Positions 53,651 through 61,845 of a stretch of DNA of 64,000 nucleotides are shown here, in pieces; within the stretch, counting starts at the first letter, position 1; each line of letters starts with the position of its first letter. The translations under genes were made by a program, and so were the position numbers. The DNA is from a virus. The stretch lies in IMG/VR virus record IMGVR_UViG_3300044970_001522, positions 125,901-189,900 of that record. The stretch is one strand, 5' to 3'. The notes below the pieces were generated by a model, which was not told where the DNA came from, searched no databases, and saw only the letters and a list, made by a program, of their open reading frames with translations.

Positions 53651-53854
53651 ATGACAGTCACTTCTGATGAAAAGGGTCGGCTCAACAACTTTGCAATTGA
53701 GCCCCCGATTACTCCCGTAGACTCAAACTACCGGCCTATGATAGACTGGGACTTTTTAGGAGAAAGGATGAATGGGAGAGCGGCGATGATTGGAATAGTC
53801 GCTGCACTTGGGTCTTACGCAGTCACTGGGCAAATTATACCAGGAATTTGGTGA
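53651..53854 (+). CDS. hli: High-light-inducible protein (Hli)
   Basis: The C-terminal helix has GERMNGRAAMIGIVAALGSY, the E-x-N-G-R-x-A-M-I-G chlorophyll-binding signature of Hli/Scp proteins, and then GQIIPGIW. The N-terminal 35 residues are soluble. At 67 aa it is the usual cyanophage size. Hli proteins sit in the thylakoid and protect photosystems from excess light. It is the strongest sign of a cyanobacterial host here. A terminator follows. Confidence 0.93.
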   Translation: MTVTSDEKGRLNNFAIEPPITPVDSNYRPMIDWDFLGERMNGRAAMIGIVAALGSYAVTGQIIPGIW

Positions 53855-53876
53855 TTTTGCTACCAAAAGACTGAGT

Positions 53877-53912
53877 AACCACCTTCGGAGTCGCCGGGGG
53901 TGGTTTTCTTTG
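53877..53912 (+). terminator. Rho-independent terminator after hli
   Basis: AACCACC at 53877-53883 pairs with GGTGGTT at 53899-53905, and TTTCTTT follows. Confidence 0.75.
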
Positions 53913-53975
53913 ACTGAACTAACCTGAAAGAGTTTACTTTCTCCGCGATAAACTAAACTACTTCGTTCGAAACAA

Positions 53976-54614
53976 ATGAACATCTTTGCAGTGCATGAAG
54001 ACCCGCAAATCGCGGGGGCATCCCTGCCTGACAAGCTCGTCGTAAAAATGACGACTGAGAGCTTGCAGTTACTGGCACCTTGGGCGTTTAACACATTTGA
54101 GGTGAAAATCGAGAAGCCCGGACTCAATAGGCAACTGGCTCTCATGGAGTCTGAAAAGTTGTTCTACGGGACGAAAGGTTTCGCTCACCACCCTTGTTCA
54201 AAGTGGCTGTACGAAACGCCAGCCAACGTTCACTGGGTCGTGGAGCACGCTTTCGGTATGGCTCAGGAGTACTGGGAACGATACAACAAATACCACGGTG
54301 CTTTGTTCGGCTTAGATGAAGTTCGGACCTTGCTCTACAAAAACTTCAACGCGGCGAGTTCGAGAGACCACTCACCGTTCGTTCAAGCTATGCCGGACCA
54401 GTACAAAGATCCAGCAAACCCGGTTCAAGCGTACCGAAATTACCTAATGGGCGAGAAAGGGTACGCTGTTTGGAAACACGGAAACCAACCCGAGTGGTGG
54501 AGCCATGAAAAACACAAACCTGCACGAGACAGATATCTCGCAGAAAAAGAACGCAAACGCTTAGAACGACTAAATGCCAAGCATAACTCAGTATCGAGAA
54601 GCCTACAAACTTAA
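53976..54614 (+). CDS. Conserved cyanophage protein, 212 aa
   Basis: The start MNIFAVHEDPQIAGASLPDKLVVKMTTESLQLL, followed by HHPCSKW and an ANVHWVVEHA helix, matches a family I have seen in T4-like cyanophages (M-N-I-F ... D-P ... D-K-x-V-V-K-M). Its function is not established. The end overlaps nrdB by 41 bases, so it is coupled to ribonucleotide reductase and may serve DNA metabolism. Confidence 0.6.
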   Translation: MNIFAVHEDPQIAGASLPDKLVVKMTTESLQLLAPWAFNTFEVKIEKPGLNRQLALMESEKLFYGTKGFAHHPCSKWLYETPANVHWVVEHAFGMAQEYWERYNKYHGALFGLDEVRTLLYKNFNAASSRDHSPFVQAMPDQYKDPANPVQAYRNYLMGEKGYAVWKHGNQPEWWSHEKHKPARDRYLAEKERKRLERLNAKHNSVSRSLQT

Positions 54615-55554
54615 CGGGGAATTTGAATACCCTGATTTTTTCAAAACTTATCAGAAAGCTCGCCTTTCTCTTTGGGGTCCTGAAGAAGCACAATTTGAAA
54701 GTGATGTTCGAGACTGGCAAAGTGCAACTCAAAGCGAACGTGAGATTGTTGGGGGAATTTTGCGTGGTTTCACCATTCTTGAGACACACATTGGGGACTA
54801 CTGGTCAAAGATTCCGGAGTGGTTTCCTAAACATGAGATTGCGGCAGTGGCTCGAACCTTTGCTTTCTCTGAAGTTGTTCACGCCGAAGCATATAATCTC
54901 TTATCGGACACCCTGGGTCTAGACGAATTTGAGGCTTTCCTTGGTGACCCCATAGCCCGTCAAAAGATTGGGTTCTTTCTAGGAAAGAAAAACATTAAAG
55001 AGTCCCTCGCGGTATTCAGTGGCGCTGCCGAGGGTGTCTCGCTGTTTTCTTCCTTCGCAGTCCTTCTTTCCTTGAATCTCAACGGAAGGTACAGAGGGCT
55101 ATCGCAAATTATATCATGGTCAATTCAAGACGAGCAACAGCACAGCGATACCGGAATACAACTCTTTCGTGAGCTAATCAAGGAGGACCCGTTAACCCCT
55201 AGTGAGGCCGAGGCGATTTTCCAAGGGTTTGACGCGGTACTCCGAAATGAGGATGCGTTCCTTAACCAGATCTTTGAAGGACGTACTCTCGACACCATTA
55301 CTCTGCAGGACACGAAGCATTATCTTCGCTGGCGAGCAAACGACAGGTTGACTAAGCTTGGAATATCCGTACCCTTGTTCCAAGTCGACATAGAGTCTGC
55401 GAACAGGATTAAACAGTGGTTCGACCCTATTGCTGCAGGCGCGACAAGTACAGACGTTTTCGCTCAAGCAAAGTCGGGGGACGCCTACGTTGCAAAACCG
55501 ACTCAGGACTTTTTGAGAGTTAACTTAAAGGATCTGGTTCTAGACTTGGTGTAA
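54574..55554 (+). CDS. nrdB: Ribonucleotide reductase class I, beta subunit
   Basis: The di-iron site is visible: FTILETHIGDYW (Glu, His and the candidate radical Tyr in E-x2-H-x3-Y), SEVVHAEAYN and SWSIQDEQQHSD (E-x2-H). The 326 aa length is normal for phage NrdB. With NrdA it reduces ribonucleotides to deoxynucleotides. It precedes nrdA by 36 bases. Start ATG 54574 lies inside the previous gene. Confidence 0.9.
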   Translation: MPSITQYREAYKLNGEFEYPDFFKTYQKARLSLWGPEEAQFESDVRDWQSATQSEREIVGGILRGFTILETHIGDYWSKIPEWFPKHEIAAVARTFAFSEVVHAEAYNLLSDTLGLDEFEAFLGDPIARQKIGFFLGKKNIKESLAVFSGAAEGVSLFSSFAVLLSLNLNGRYRGLSQIISWSIQDEQQHSDTGIQLFRELIKEDPLTPSEAEAIFQGFDAVLRNEDAFLNQIFEGRTLDTITLQDTKHYLRWRANDRLTKLGISVPLFQVDIESANRIKQWFDPIAAGATSTDVFAQAKSGDAYVAKPTQDFLRVNLKDLVLDLV

Positions 55555-55590
55555 TACGCTACAACCACATTCTTAACTCTTGAAATCACT

Positions 55591-57534
55591 ATGAATACAG
55601 AACTTACCCGCCCACATTGGATGAATGAAGAGGCCCTTCATACTCTCTCTAATGGCTACTTATTAGTAGGTGAGACTCCGAAGGATATGTTTAGCCGTCT
55701 CGCAAAAACGGCGTCAAAGATAAACGAAGATCCGACACTAGACGAAGACTTGTTCCACTGCCTATGGTCCGGATGGATCGGCGCGGCGAGTCCGGTGGCT
55801 TCCAACTTCGGTACATACCGTGGTCAGCCTATATCGTGCTTCTCTGTTCACCCTTCAGATAGCATTTCCTCTATCTACTCACACTTAAAAGAAGTAGCTC
55901 AACTAAGCAAGAGTGGGGGCGGAGTGGGCAACTACTTCGGGGAAATTCGTCCTGCAGGGTCGCCTATAACCGGGGGTGGAAAATCAATTGGTGCTGTGCC
56001 CTGGATGCAGCAATACGACATTTGTGCGAGAGTTGTGAGCCAAGGGGGAGTCAGGAGAGGATCATTCGCTTTTTACCTGCCTATTGATCACCCGGACGTT
56101 CCAGAACTGCTTCGTGCAAAGGATCACACAAAAGGGGATCCGAGGACATGGGTAGACTCAAACATAGCACTCACAATAACCGACGAGTGGGTTGAGTCCA
56201 TGATAAAGGGAGACAAACAAAAGCATGAGTTGTTCGCAGAGGTTTTGAGAACAAGAATGATCTCGGGGACCCCGTACCTAATCTTTATTGACAATGCTAA
56301 TAACCAGAACCCGGACTGCTACAAAGAAAGGGGACTGACTGTAAAGACCAGTAATTTGTGCTCGGAAATCTTCCTACACACTGACGAGAACCACTCATTC
56401 GTGTGCGTCCTCAGCAGCTTAAACCTGAGTCGCTACGACGAGTTTAAGGACTGGAAGTCCCCTGTCTCAGGCCGCACTGTTCCTCAAATTGGGATCCACT
56501 TCCTTGAGGCGGTCGTTAGTGAGTTTATACGCAAAGCCAAAGACAAGGTTGGCATGGGTAGATCCGTTCGTTTCGCAGAGAAAAGCCGTGCTCTTGGCTT
56601 GGGAGTCATGGGACTTCACTCCCTCTATCAACTGCATGGACTACCCGTGAAGTCACAAGGGGCGCGAGCGTTGAATGTTGAAACAACTCGGTGGATGAAG
56701 GAAGAAGCAGTCAAAGCGTCGAAGGAGTTGGCCGAGCGGTTTGGGGAACCAGAATGGTGCAAGGGCACCGGAATGCGTCACACGCACTTAATCGCGATCG
56801 CACCGACCAAAACAAATAGTGTGATTTGCGGGGCAGGCACCGAAGGCATAGAGCCACGAGACCGAAACTACTACGTCGCCAAACAAGCCAAGGGCACTTA
56901 TGTTCGAAAGAACCAGTACCTTGAAAAAATCTTCTGCGATCGAGGAGTAGGTCCGGAAGTTTGGGATCAAATTCTAGTGGCCAAGGGGAGTGTTCAGGGT
57001 GTTGAATGCTTAACTGAGCACGAGAAAGAGGTGTTCAAGACTGCACGAGAGGTAGACCAGTTTGAGCTTATTAAGCAGGCGGCAGATCGGCAACCCTACG
57101 TGTGTCAGGGTCAATCGCTAAATCTGTTTCCCGACCCGAAGTCGGATGCATCGTATATTACTCGTCTGCACCTAGCGGCATGGAAAATGAAGCTAAAGTC
57201 GCTTTATTACCTAAAGTCAAGCAGCCTTCTTACGAATAAAGAAGTTGTTCCTGCTTTGATTGTGACCCGCGAGGGTTGTCCGTGGTGTGTGAAACTTAAG
57301 AACGAGCTATCTATGGAGGGAGTTCGGTACGAAGAAATTACTAAAGTGGAAGCGGAGGAGAAAGGCTTCTGGAACCCTGAGTGGACAACTGTACCCCAAC
57401 TGTGGCTTTTCAAGAAACACATTGGAGGTTATACCGACTACATAGCATACAAACAATCGAATAACACCGAGACGGTCAGCGCCCATGACGATTCAGACGG
57501 CGCTTACAACGAATGCAAAAGCTGCGAGGCTTAA
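55591..57534 (+). CDS. nrdA: Ribonucleotide reductase alpha subunit with fused glutaredoxin domain
   Basis: The catalytic region has SGGGVGNYFG, SQGGVRRGSF, NLCSEIFLH and CVLSSLNLS with the active-site Cys set, and LKSLYYL with the paired Tyr. After it, residues about 552-620 form a glutaredoxin domain with CPWC at 563-566 and a TVPQLWLF cis-Pro. The extreme C-terminus carries CKSC at 642-645, the usual redox tail. At 647 aa it is a short alpha subunit without an ATP-cone. The internal glutaredoxin would reduce the enzyme directly. It ends one base before the sigma gene. Confidence 0.88.
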   Translation: MNTELTRPHWMNEEALHTLSNGYLLVGETPKDMFSRLAKTASKINEDPTLDEDLFHCLWSGWIGAASPVASNFGTYRGQPISCFSVHPSDSISSIYSHLKEVAQLSKSGGGVGNYFGEIRPAGSPITGGGKSIGAVPWMQQYDICARVVSQGGVRRGSFAFYLPIDHPDVPELLRAKDHTKGDPRTWVDSNIALTITDEWVESMIKGDKQKHELFAEVLRTRMISGTPYLIFIDNANNQNPDCYKERGLTVKTSNLCSEIFLHTDENHSFVCVLSSLNLSRYDEFKDWKSPVSGRTVPQIGIHFLEAVVSEFIRKAKDKVGMGRSVRFAEKSRALGLGVMGLHSLYQLHGLPVKSQGARALNVETTRWMKEEAVKASKELAERFGEPEWCKGTGMRHTHLIAIAPTKTNSVICGAGTEGIEPRDRNYYVAKQAKGTYVRKNQYLEKIFCDRGVGPEVWDQILVAKGSVQGVECLTEHEKEVFKTAREVDQFELIKQAADRQPYVCQGQSLNLFPDPKSDASYITRLHLAAWKMKLKSLYYLKSSSLLTNKEVVPALIVTREGCPWCVKLKNELSMEGVRYEEITKVEAEEKGFWNPEWTTVPQLWLFKKHIGGYTDYIAYKQSNNTETVSAHDDSDGAYNECKSCEA

Positions 57535-57535
57535 T

Positions 57536-58213
57536 ATGGCAAAAAGACGCTACAGGCGCTACCCTGAGCTCACAAAAGAGCAACAGTGTTTGGTAAGAGA
57601 CCACAAATGGATCGCTGGACGACTCGCCTACGGTGCCAAGTGCTCGACAGGCGGATACACCGGATCTCTCACAAGAGAGGACCTCGAGTCAATAGCGAAT
57701 TTCGCACTCTGCGTTGCTGCTACACGATATGATCCCGACAAAAAAGTTCAGTTTAGCACCTTTGCTTGGAGAACCGCCAGAGGCTATATCCAGCACGCTT
57801 TGCGGGACTACTCCCGAATGGTGAAAACCCCGCGATGGGTTGCGACGTATAAGACCAAGGTAGACGAGCTACTGAAGCAAAAGAAGACTTACACCGAAAT
57901 TGCGACAGAGTTGGGATTACCTGAATCGAAAGTAATTATGGTTGATATGACAACTCATAACTACCATGTTTCCTACGACTCTAACCCTGAAGATTGGACC
58001 ACACGAGAGTTTATTTTTAACGACGACGATGTTAAGCCTTACGTGGCTTCTCCCGAACTCGTAAGGTCCATGAAAGAACTTTCAGAGTCCGAACTCAATA
58101 CTGTGGTCAAATATGCTGAGGACAAAGACCTGTCGTCTGAAGAGAGAGAGTGGGCCGCAGACAAATTCTACAAATTGCAGGCAATTGCACATGGATTCAC
58201 CGAGGACATTTAG
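57536..58213 (+). CDS. Sigma70-family sigma factor, second
   Basis: Region 2 reads DLESIANFALCVAATRYDPDKKVQFSTFAWRTARGYIQHALRDYSR, followed by VKTPRWV, the standard pattern of group 3 sigma factors. A region-3-like helix pair follows (TYTEIATELGLPESKV). The C-terminal region 4 is weak. ATG 57536 lies one base after the nrdA stop. A phage sigma with this signature is a good candidate for late transcription; which promoter it reads is unknown. Confidence 0.82.
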   Translation: MAKRRYRRYPELTKEQQCLVRDHKWIAGRLAYGAKCSTGGYTGSLTREDLESIANFALCVAATRYDPDKKVQFSTFAWRTARGYIQHALRDYSRMVKTPRWVATYKTKVDELLKQKKTYTEIATELGLPESKVIMVDMTTHNYHVSYDSNPEDWTTREFIFNDDDVKPYVASPELVRSMKELSESELNTVVKYAEDKDLSSEEREWAADKFYKLQAIAHGFTEDI

Positions 58214-58400
58214 CGTAACACCGCTTCCCCTGGAGATTGAGTTCCGCGCCCAATCTGTGCGAAAGAGACTCAAGGAGTTGTCTCGTGACGAACTCGAAGA
58301 GTTCCTGGCGGACTCCGTTTTGCTTCTTTCACGGTTGTCACACCAGACGCGGCAGCTTCGAGACTTTCTGGAAGAGCTAGAGGTTGATGTCGAAGGGTAA
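58191..58400 (+). CDS. Small NblA-like protein, 69 aa
   Basis: The start overlaps the sigma gene. LPLEIEFRAQSVRKRLKELSRDELEEFL aligns well with the NblA core (L-S-L-E-Q-Q-F ... M-S-x-E-x-A-x-E-F-L), and a second helix follows. NblA proteins are about 60 residues and promote phycobilisome degradation. This is the better of the two candidates. The TAA stop is inside the GGGTAAA motif of the next gene. Confidence 0.45.
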   Translation: MDSPRTFSVTPLPLEIEFRAQSVRKRLKELSRDELEEFLADSVLLLSRLSHQTRQLRDFLEELEVDVEG

Positions 58401-58401
58401 A
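58395..58401 (+). promoter_or_regulatory. GGGTAAA motif, candidate late promoter
   Basis: Motif 32 bases before GTG 58427. It overlaps the upstream stop codon. Confidence 0.65.
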
Positions 58402-58426
58402 ATTGTGTAGGTATAGATTCTGCACA

Positions 58427-59992
58427 GTGCAAGGTTCCTTCTCGTCCGATGCTCTTCAGGCGTACAAAACACTGATCGCCGAACAGCACCCCTCGGACTT
58501 TTCTGAGGGGGAAACGTATGACTTCACTCGTTGTGTGAGGAAAGATGGCACTGTGTATGGGACGGCGGGACAGTGTAGGAAGGGTACAGAGCAAGTTAAG
58601 GAAGACGCTCCAGGGAAAAAAGTAAGAGGTGAAGGCAAAGGGGTGAAGAAGGGGGTGAAACCAACGCTACCGGGGAAACCTCTCCCTCCTGAGCTCCACT
58701 CATCACTCTCAAAACTCTCAGAGAAGCTGTTGAGTAAGAAAGCGGTACCGGACCCGTCAAAGGGGGCCGTAACGCAGGGAAAAATGCGTTTGACAGCCAA
58801 AGTCAAGGCGCTACCCGTTGAAGAACTGAAGAAGGTTCTAAATGACCCGAGGCTGAACGACAAACAGAGAGCGCAAGTAAACAAGCTGCTGGCCGAACGG
58901 CAACTTTCACCGGCGATCGCTAAAAAAGTTTCGGCTGTGTCACAACGAAAAGCGTCAGGGTTAGGGTTAGGACCCGGTGGGGGTCAGAGCGGCGGAGCAA
59001 AAGTAACGAAGAAAGAAGTTCTGGACGACATCAAGAGCATTCTTGAGGAGAATCGGGGGCCAAGAGAGGCCTCCAAGAAAGTGAACTCAGATGGTTTATC
59101 CTACGAGGAAGAAATAGCCGCGATCATAGACTCTAAGATCGAAAAGAGCAACCATGTGAGACAGGGAGACCCGAAGTACGATGGTTGGAGTCGAACCTTT
59201 GGCGAAAAGGCTAAGATGCTGGGGTCGGGTATGTTCGGCACTGCGATTCTAAGTCCGGACGGCGAAGTTGTTAAAAGAGGTATGGTTAGCCGTACAGAGG
59301 CGGCTATCGTCGATAAAGTTGGTAAAGCCGACCTGGGGCCGAAGCTGATTGCTGCGGATATTGGCGGACCCACTGGACCTAAGGGAACGGGGGTAGACCT
59401 GAGGAACGGTCGTATCGCTATGTCGAAAGTTCAAGGGACCCCTCTAGGTATGAATCCGAGTAGAGATTCCAGTAAAGCGAATACCGACGCCTATTGGAAG
59501 GCTCGTGCAGATCTGCACAGGATGGGGGTCGCACACAATGATATGCATGGGGGCAATGTTTTGGTAGATGAGAAGGGTAAAGGGCGATTCGTTGATATGG
59601 GGCTGGCGCAAGACAATCCGAAAGCTGCTCTTGTGGAGGCACTAGGAGCCTTTCCGGGACCCAGAGGAAAAAGCGCAGACTCTACCTTTTCGAGTTGGGG
59701 TCCAGGTGGAAACATGATTTCAGATGTGGAAAGAAAGAATATCACACCGAAACAAAAAGCAAACTACTTGGCATTTCTCGAAGAAGACGCCCCGCTAGCC
59801 TACAAAGCATACATAAACAAAGAAAAGGCCATTGAGAAACTCCGAAGTTTTGGAATAGACGGTGAAGACATGACTAAAGTCCTTACCACTAAAACTAGCA
59901 CTCGCGACGAGAAGTATAAGGTGGGACCTTGGGCTAAGCTAAGCGACAAGCAAGCGATGGAAGTGATCAACACACTCTACGAGGGGATCTAA
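58427..59992 (+). CDS. Kinase-like protein with C-x13-C tag
   Basis: The start is GTG 58427, since this gives MQGSFSSDALQAY, matching the tagged proteins at 60640 and 61846, and the motif spacing fits. The tag reads YDFTRCV-x7-YGTAGQCRKGTE with Cys36 and Cys50. A long basic linker follows. The kinase-like part has a Gly-rich loop (LGSGMFGTAI), VVKRG, the catalytic loop HNDMHGGN at 370-377 and VDMG at 389-392 in place of DFG. It is about as similar to the kinase at 20373 as a diverged paralog. A small partner gene overlaps its stop. I infer an effector kinase carried by a delivery tag. Confidence 0.7.
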   Translation: MQGSFSSDALQAYKTLIAEQHPSDFSEGETYDFTRCVRKDGTVYGTAGQCRKGTEQVKEDAPGKKVRGEGKGVKKGVKPTLPGKPLPPELHSSLSKLSEKLLSKKAVPDPSKGAVTQGKMRLTAKVKALPVEELKKVLNDPRLNDKQRAQVNKLLAERQLSPAIAKKVSAVSQRKASGLGLGPGGGQSGGAKVTKKEVLDDIKSILEENRGPREASKKVNSDGLSYEEEIAAIIDSKIEKSNHVRQGDPKYDGWSRTFGEKAKMLGSGMFGTAILSPDGEVVKRGMVSRTEAAIVDKVGKADLGPKLIAADIGGPTGPKGTGVDLRNGRIAMSKVQGTPLGMNPSRDSSKANTDAYWKARADLHRMGVAHNDMHGGNVLVDEKGKGRFVDMGLAQDNPKAALVEALGAFPGPRGKSADSTFSSWGPGGNMISDVERKNITPKQKANYLAFLEEDAPLAYKAYINKEKAIEKLRSFGIDGEDMTKVLTTKTSTRDEKYKVGPWAKLSDKQAMEVINTLYEGI

Positions 59993-60165
59993 TGAAAAGG
60001 ACCACAGGAAAAAACGACGCGCAGTATATCGCGCTCATGTCTCGTTACAAAGAACGGCGCGGCGAGCTTGGTGAAGGTGCAAATCCGTACCTTGAAGCTG
60101 CAATGAAGCTGCGAGAGAAGGGGGATGTGAGTGAAGATGCGCTCTTAGGCGGGGCTTACCTCTAG
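59992..60165 (+). CDS. Small kinase-partner protein, 57 aa
   Basis: It overlaps the kinase stop in TAATG. The pattern YIALMSRYKERRG, then AAMKLREKGDVSED, matches the gene at 21635 after the other kinase. Two short helices are expected. I infer a kinase regulator or substrate. Confidence 0.65.
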   Translation: MKRTTGKNDAQYIALMSRYKERRGELGEGANPYLEAAMKLREKGDVSEDALLGGAYL

Positions 60166-60225
60166 CCCCAATGGCGGTACGGTTTTCCACACCTTTCCTG
60201 CGAAAGGGTTACCTTACCCTAAACA

Positions 60226-60232
60226 GGGTAGA
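60226..60232 (+). promoter_or_regulatory. Variant motif GGGTAGA, candidate late promoter
   Basis: One base from the consensus and 32 bases before ATG 60258, the standard spacing. Confidence 0.45.
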
Positions 60233-60257
60233 CTTATGTAAGTCCGGTTCACGTAAA

Positions 60258-60575
60258 ATGTCGAAGCTTCCTGACGACCACTCGATGTCTTCTCACAAAG
60301 ACAAAGTGGGGCAAGTGATGCACCGGTGGAAGCACGGCGACCCGAAGCCGTTGCACTCTGGGAGAGGAAAGAAAGGGAAAGAAGGTAAGGTTGTTAAGTC
60401 TCAAGACCAGGCTATTGCCATAGCACTTTCAATGGCAGGTAAGTCGAAGGATCATGCAGAGCGGCTAACTTCTATAGGTTATTCCGAAGAGGTTGCTCAA
60501 GAGGTTGCTTCGATGCTTGGCGGTGCCTTGGATTTCGCAACTTGTGGACGTCCCGACGGTTCTTGCCAGGGGTAA
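60258..60575 (+). CDS. DUF6496-like small protein, 105 aa
   Basis: VGQVMHRWKHG with LHSGRG and VVKSQDQAIAIALSMAGK follow the DUF6496 pattern of small basic phage/bacterial proteins, whose role is unknown. The C-terminus ends DFATCGRPDGSCQG, a short version of the C-x13-C tag (Cys 8 apart), here at the opposite end. ATG 60258 was chosen for the motif spacing and family start. Confidence 0.65.
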   Translation: MSKLPDDHSMSSHKDKVGQVMHRWKHGDPKPLHSGRGKKGKEGKVVKSQDQAIAIALSMAGKSKDHAERLTSIGYSEEVAQEVASMLGGALDFATCGRPDGSCQG

Positions 60576-60610
60576 GGTTGGACGGCTATTGGCCTTGTTG
60601 AAAGGAAGTG

Positions 60611-60617
60611 GGGTAAA
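60611..60617 (+). promoter_or_regulatory. GGGTAAA motif, candidate late promoter
   Basis: Motif 29 bases before ATG 60640. Confidence 0.65.
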
Positions 60618-60639
60618 ATAAGTTTAAAGCAGACCCCCC

Positions 60640-61206
60640 ATGGCAAACGGTTCCTTTTCCTGTGAAGCCCTCTCAGCTTACGAAGCACTTGTTTCTCAAA
60701 GATACCCCCAGAACTTCTCTGAGGGAGAATCGTACGACTACACTCGATGTGTAAAACCTGATGGTAGCGCATATGGGACGGCGGGACAATGCCGCAAGGG
60801 AATAGAGGTGGCCATAACAAAAAGCCATGGGTTCGGCCCAATGACGCCGGAACAACTGGAGCTAGCGAGAGAGGACGCTAAACGAAATATAAGCTGGAAT
60901 AGTGACGCGGACGAGACCTTTAACAAGATTTACGCAAAGGCAGAGTCAGTGAAGCACTTGGGGGCAATTCATAAGGCGGTGATTAAAGCCATAGACAACG
61001 ATGAAACCGATGTGAAAGAGGGCCACGCCTTAGCCATAAAGAAGGCTATGGCAGAAAGGCTTAAACTTGAGGGTAGAAGCGAGGCTGGGACCAAGGAAGC
61101 GAAAGAGCGTGAGGCTATGACCCCGGAAGAGAGAAAGAGAGACTCTTTCCGTAAAAGAGTAGAGTCGGGTATTAAGGGTGGAGTAGTTAGTGGAAGAATG
61201 CGATGA
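60640..61206 (+). CDS. Cys-motif tagged protein C, 188 aa
   Basis: Residues 1-55 are the module MANGSFSCEALSAYEAL ... NFSEGESYDYTRCV-x7-YGTAGQCRKGIE. The remaining 130 residues are helical and highly charged with no enzyme motif (ALAIKKAMAERLK). It resembles the starts at 58427 and 61846 closely. The payload may be a small binding protein. It is followed by a Gln-rich protein. Confidence 0.7.
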   Translation: MANGSFSCEALSAYEALVSQRYPQNFSEGESYDYTRCVKPDGSAYGTAGQCRKGIEVAITKSHGFGPMTPEQLELAREDAKRNISWNSDADETFNKIYAKAESVKHLGAIHKAVIKAIDNDETDVKEGHALAIKKAMAERLKLEGRSEAGTKEAKEREAMTPEERKRDSFRKRVESGIKGGVVSGRMR

Positions 61207-61291
61207 GTAGAACTCACCGCAAGAGCGGGAGTACCTTGGAGCACGGAACGCTAACCTCCACTCAGATCCAATCGAAAAAGAACTAGTAAGA

Positions 61292-61828
61292 ATGAACGTC
61301 CCCGGATTTACAACCGAGTCTTTAGCTGCAGTACAAGAAATGCTATACGGGGAGTCTCCGTGGGAACAGCAGTTTTTGACGGGCAAGACCACAGAGAAGC
61401 TTCCGAGAGAGAACAAAACTACGCACGCCCAAAGTTTACAAGGCATGGACATTGATAGTCGTCCGGGGAAACAAAAAGGAAGTGAGGGTAAGCAAAAAGA
61501 GCAAAGTTCAGAGTCAATCTTCCCTGTTTCTCTCCCGAAAGGAAACCCGCAGCAAGGCCCAAGATCGCGTAGCGATCTTAAAGGACTCGCAATGTTTGAT
61601 GAGTTGGGGCAAAAGGGCAAGGAACTCTCGGCAAGCTATGAGGAAAACTGCCGTCCGAGGCCCCAGCCTCGAAGCACAGAGCAACGCCAGGCCACCCAGC
61701 AAGCGCAGCAAGCGGCACAGCAGCAAGGCCAAACTTTCGACCAGCAGCCTCAGCAACAAGTACAAGACTTAGGTAGGCAAGGCGGCCAAGCTGAAAGGAA
61801 GCCAACATTGCCGGTTTGCAACGAATAA
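61292..61828 (+). CDS. Gln-rich low-complexity protein, 178 aa
   Basis: The first 30 residues (FTTESLAAVQEMLYGESPWEQQFL) are helical and loosely recall the start of the tagged proteins. The middle is Lys/Ser/Pro-rich and the C-terminal 50 residues are largely Gln and Ala with Pro. No Cys tag. It is likely disordered and may act as a linker, scaffold or virion internal protein. Function unknown. Confidence 0.55.
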   Translation: MNVPGFTTESLAAVQEMLYGESPWEQQFLTGKTTEKLPRENKTTHAQSLQGMDIDSRPGKQKGSEGKQKEQSSESIFPVSLPKGNPQQGPRSRSDLKGLAMFDELGQKGKELSASYEENCRPRPQPRSTEQRQATQQAQQAAQQQGQTFDQQPQQQVQDLGRQGGQAERKPTLPVCNE

Positions 61829-61845
61829 CTTCACCTATTACAAAC

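Noticed and set aside
58957-58972. Telomere-like GGGTTAGGGTTAGG
   Set aside because: It is only two units long, lies in a Gly/Leu-coding stretch of the kinase linker and is explained by codon use.
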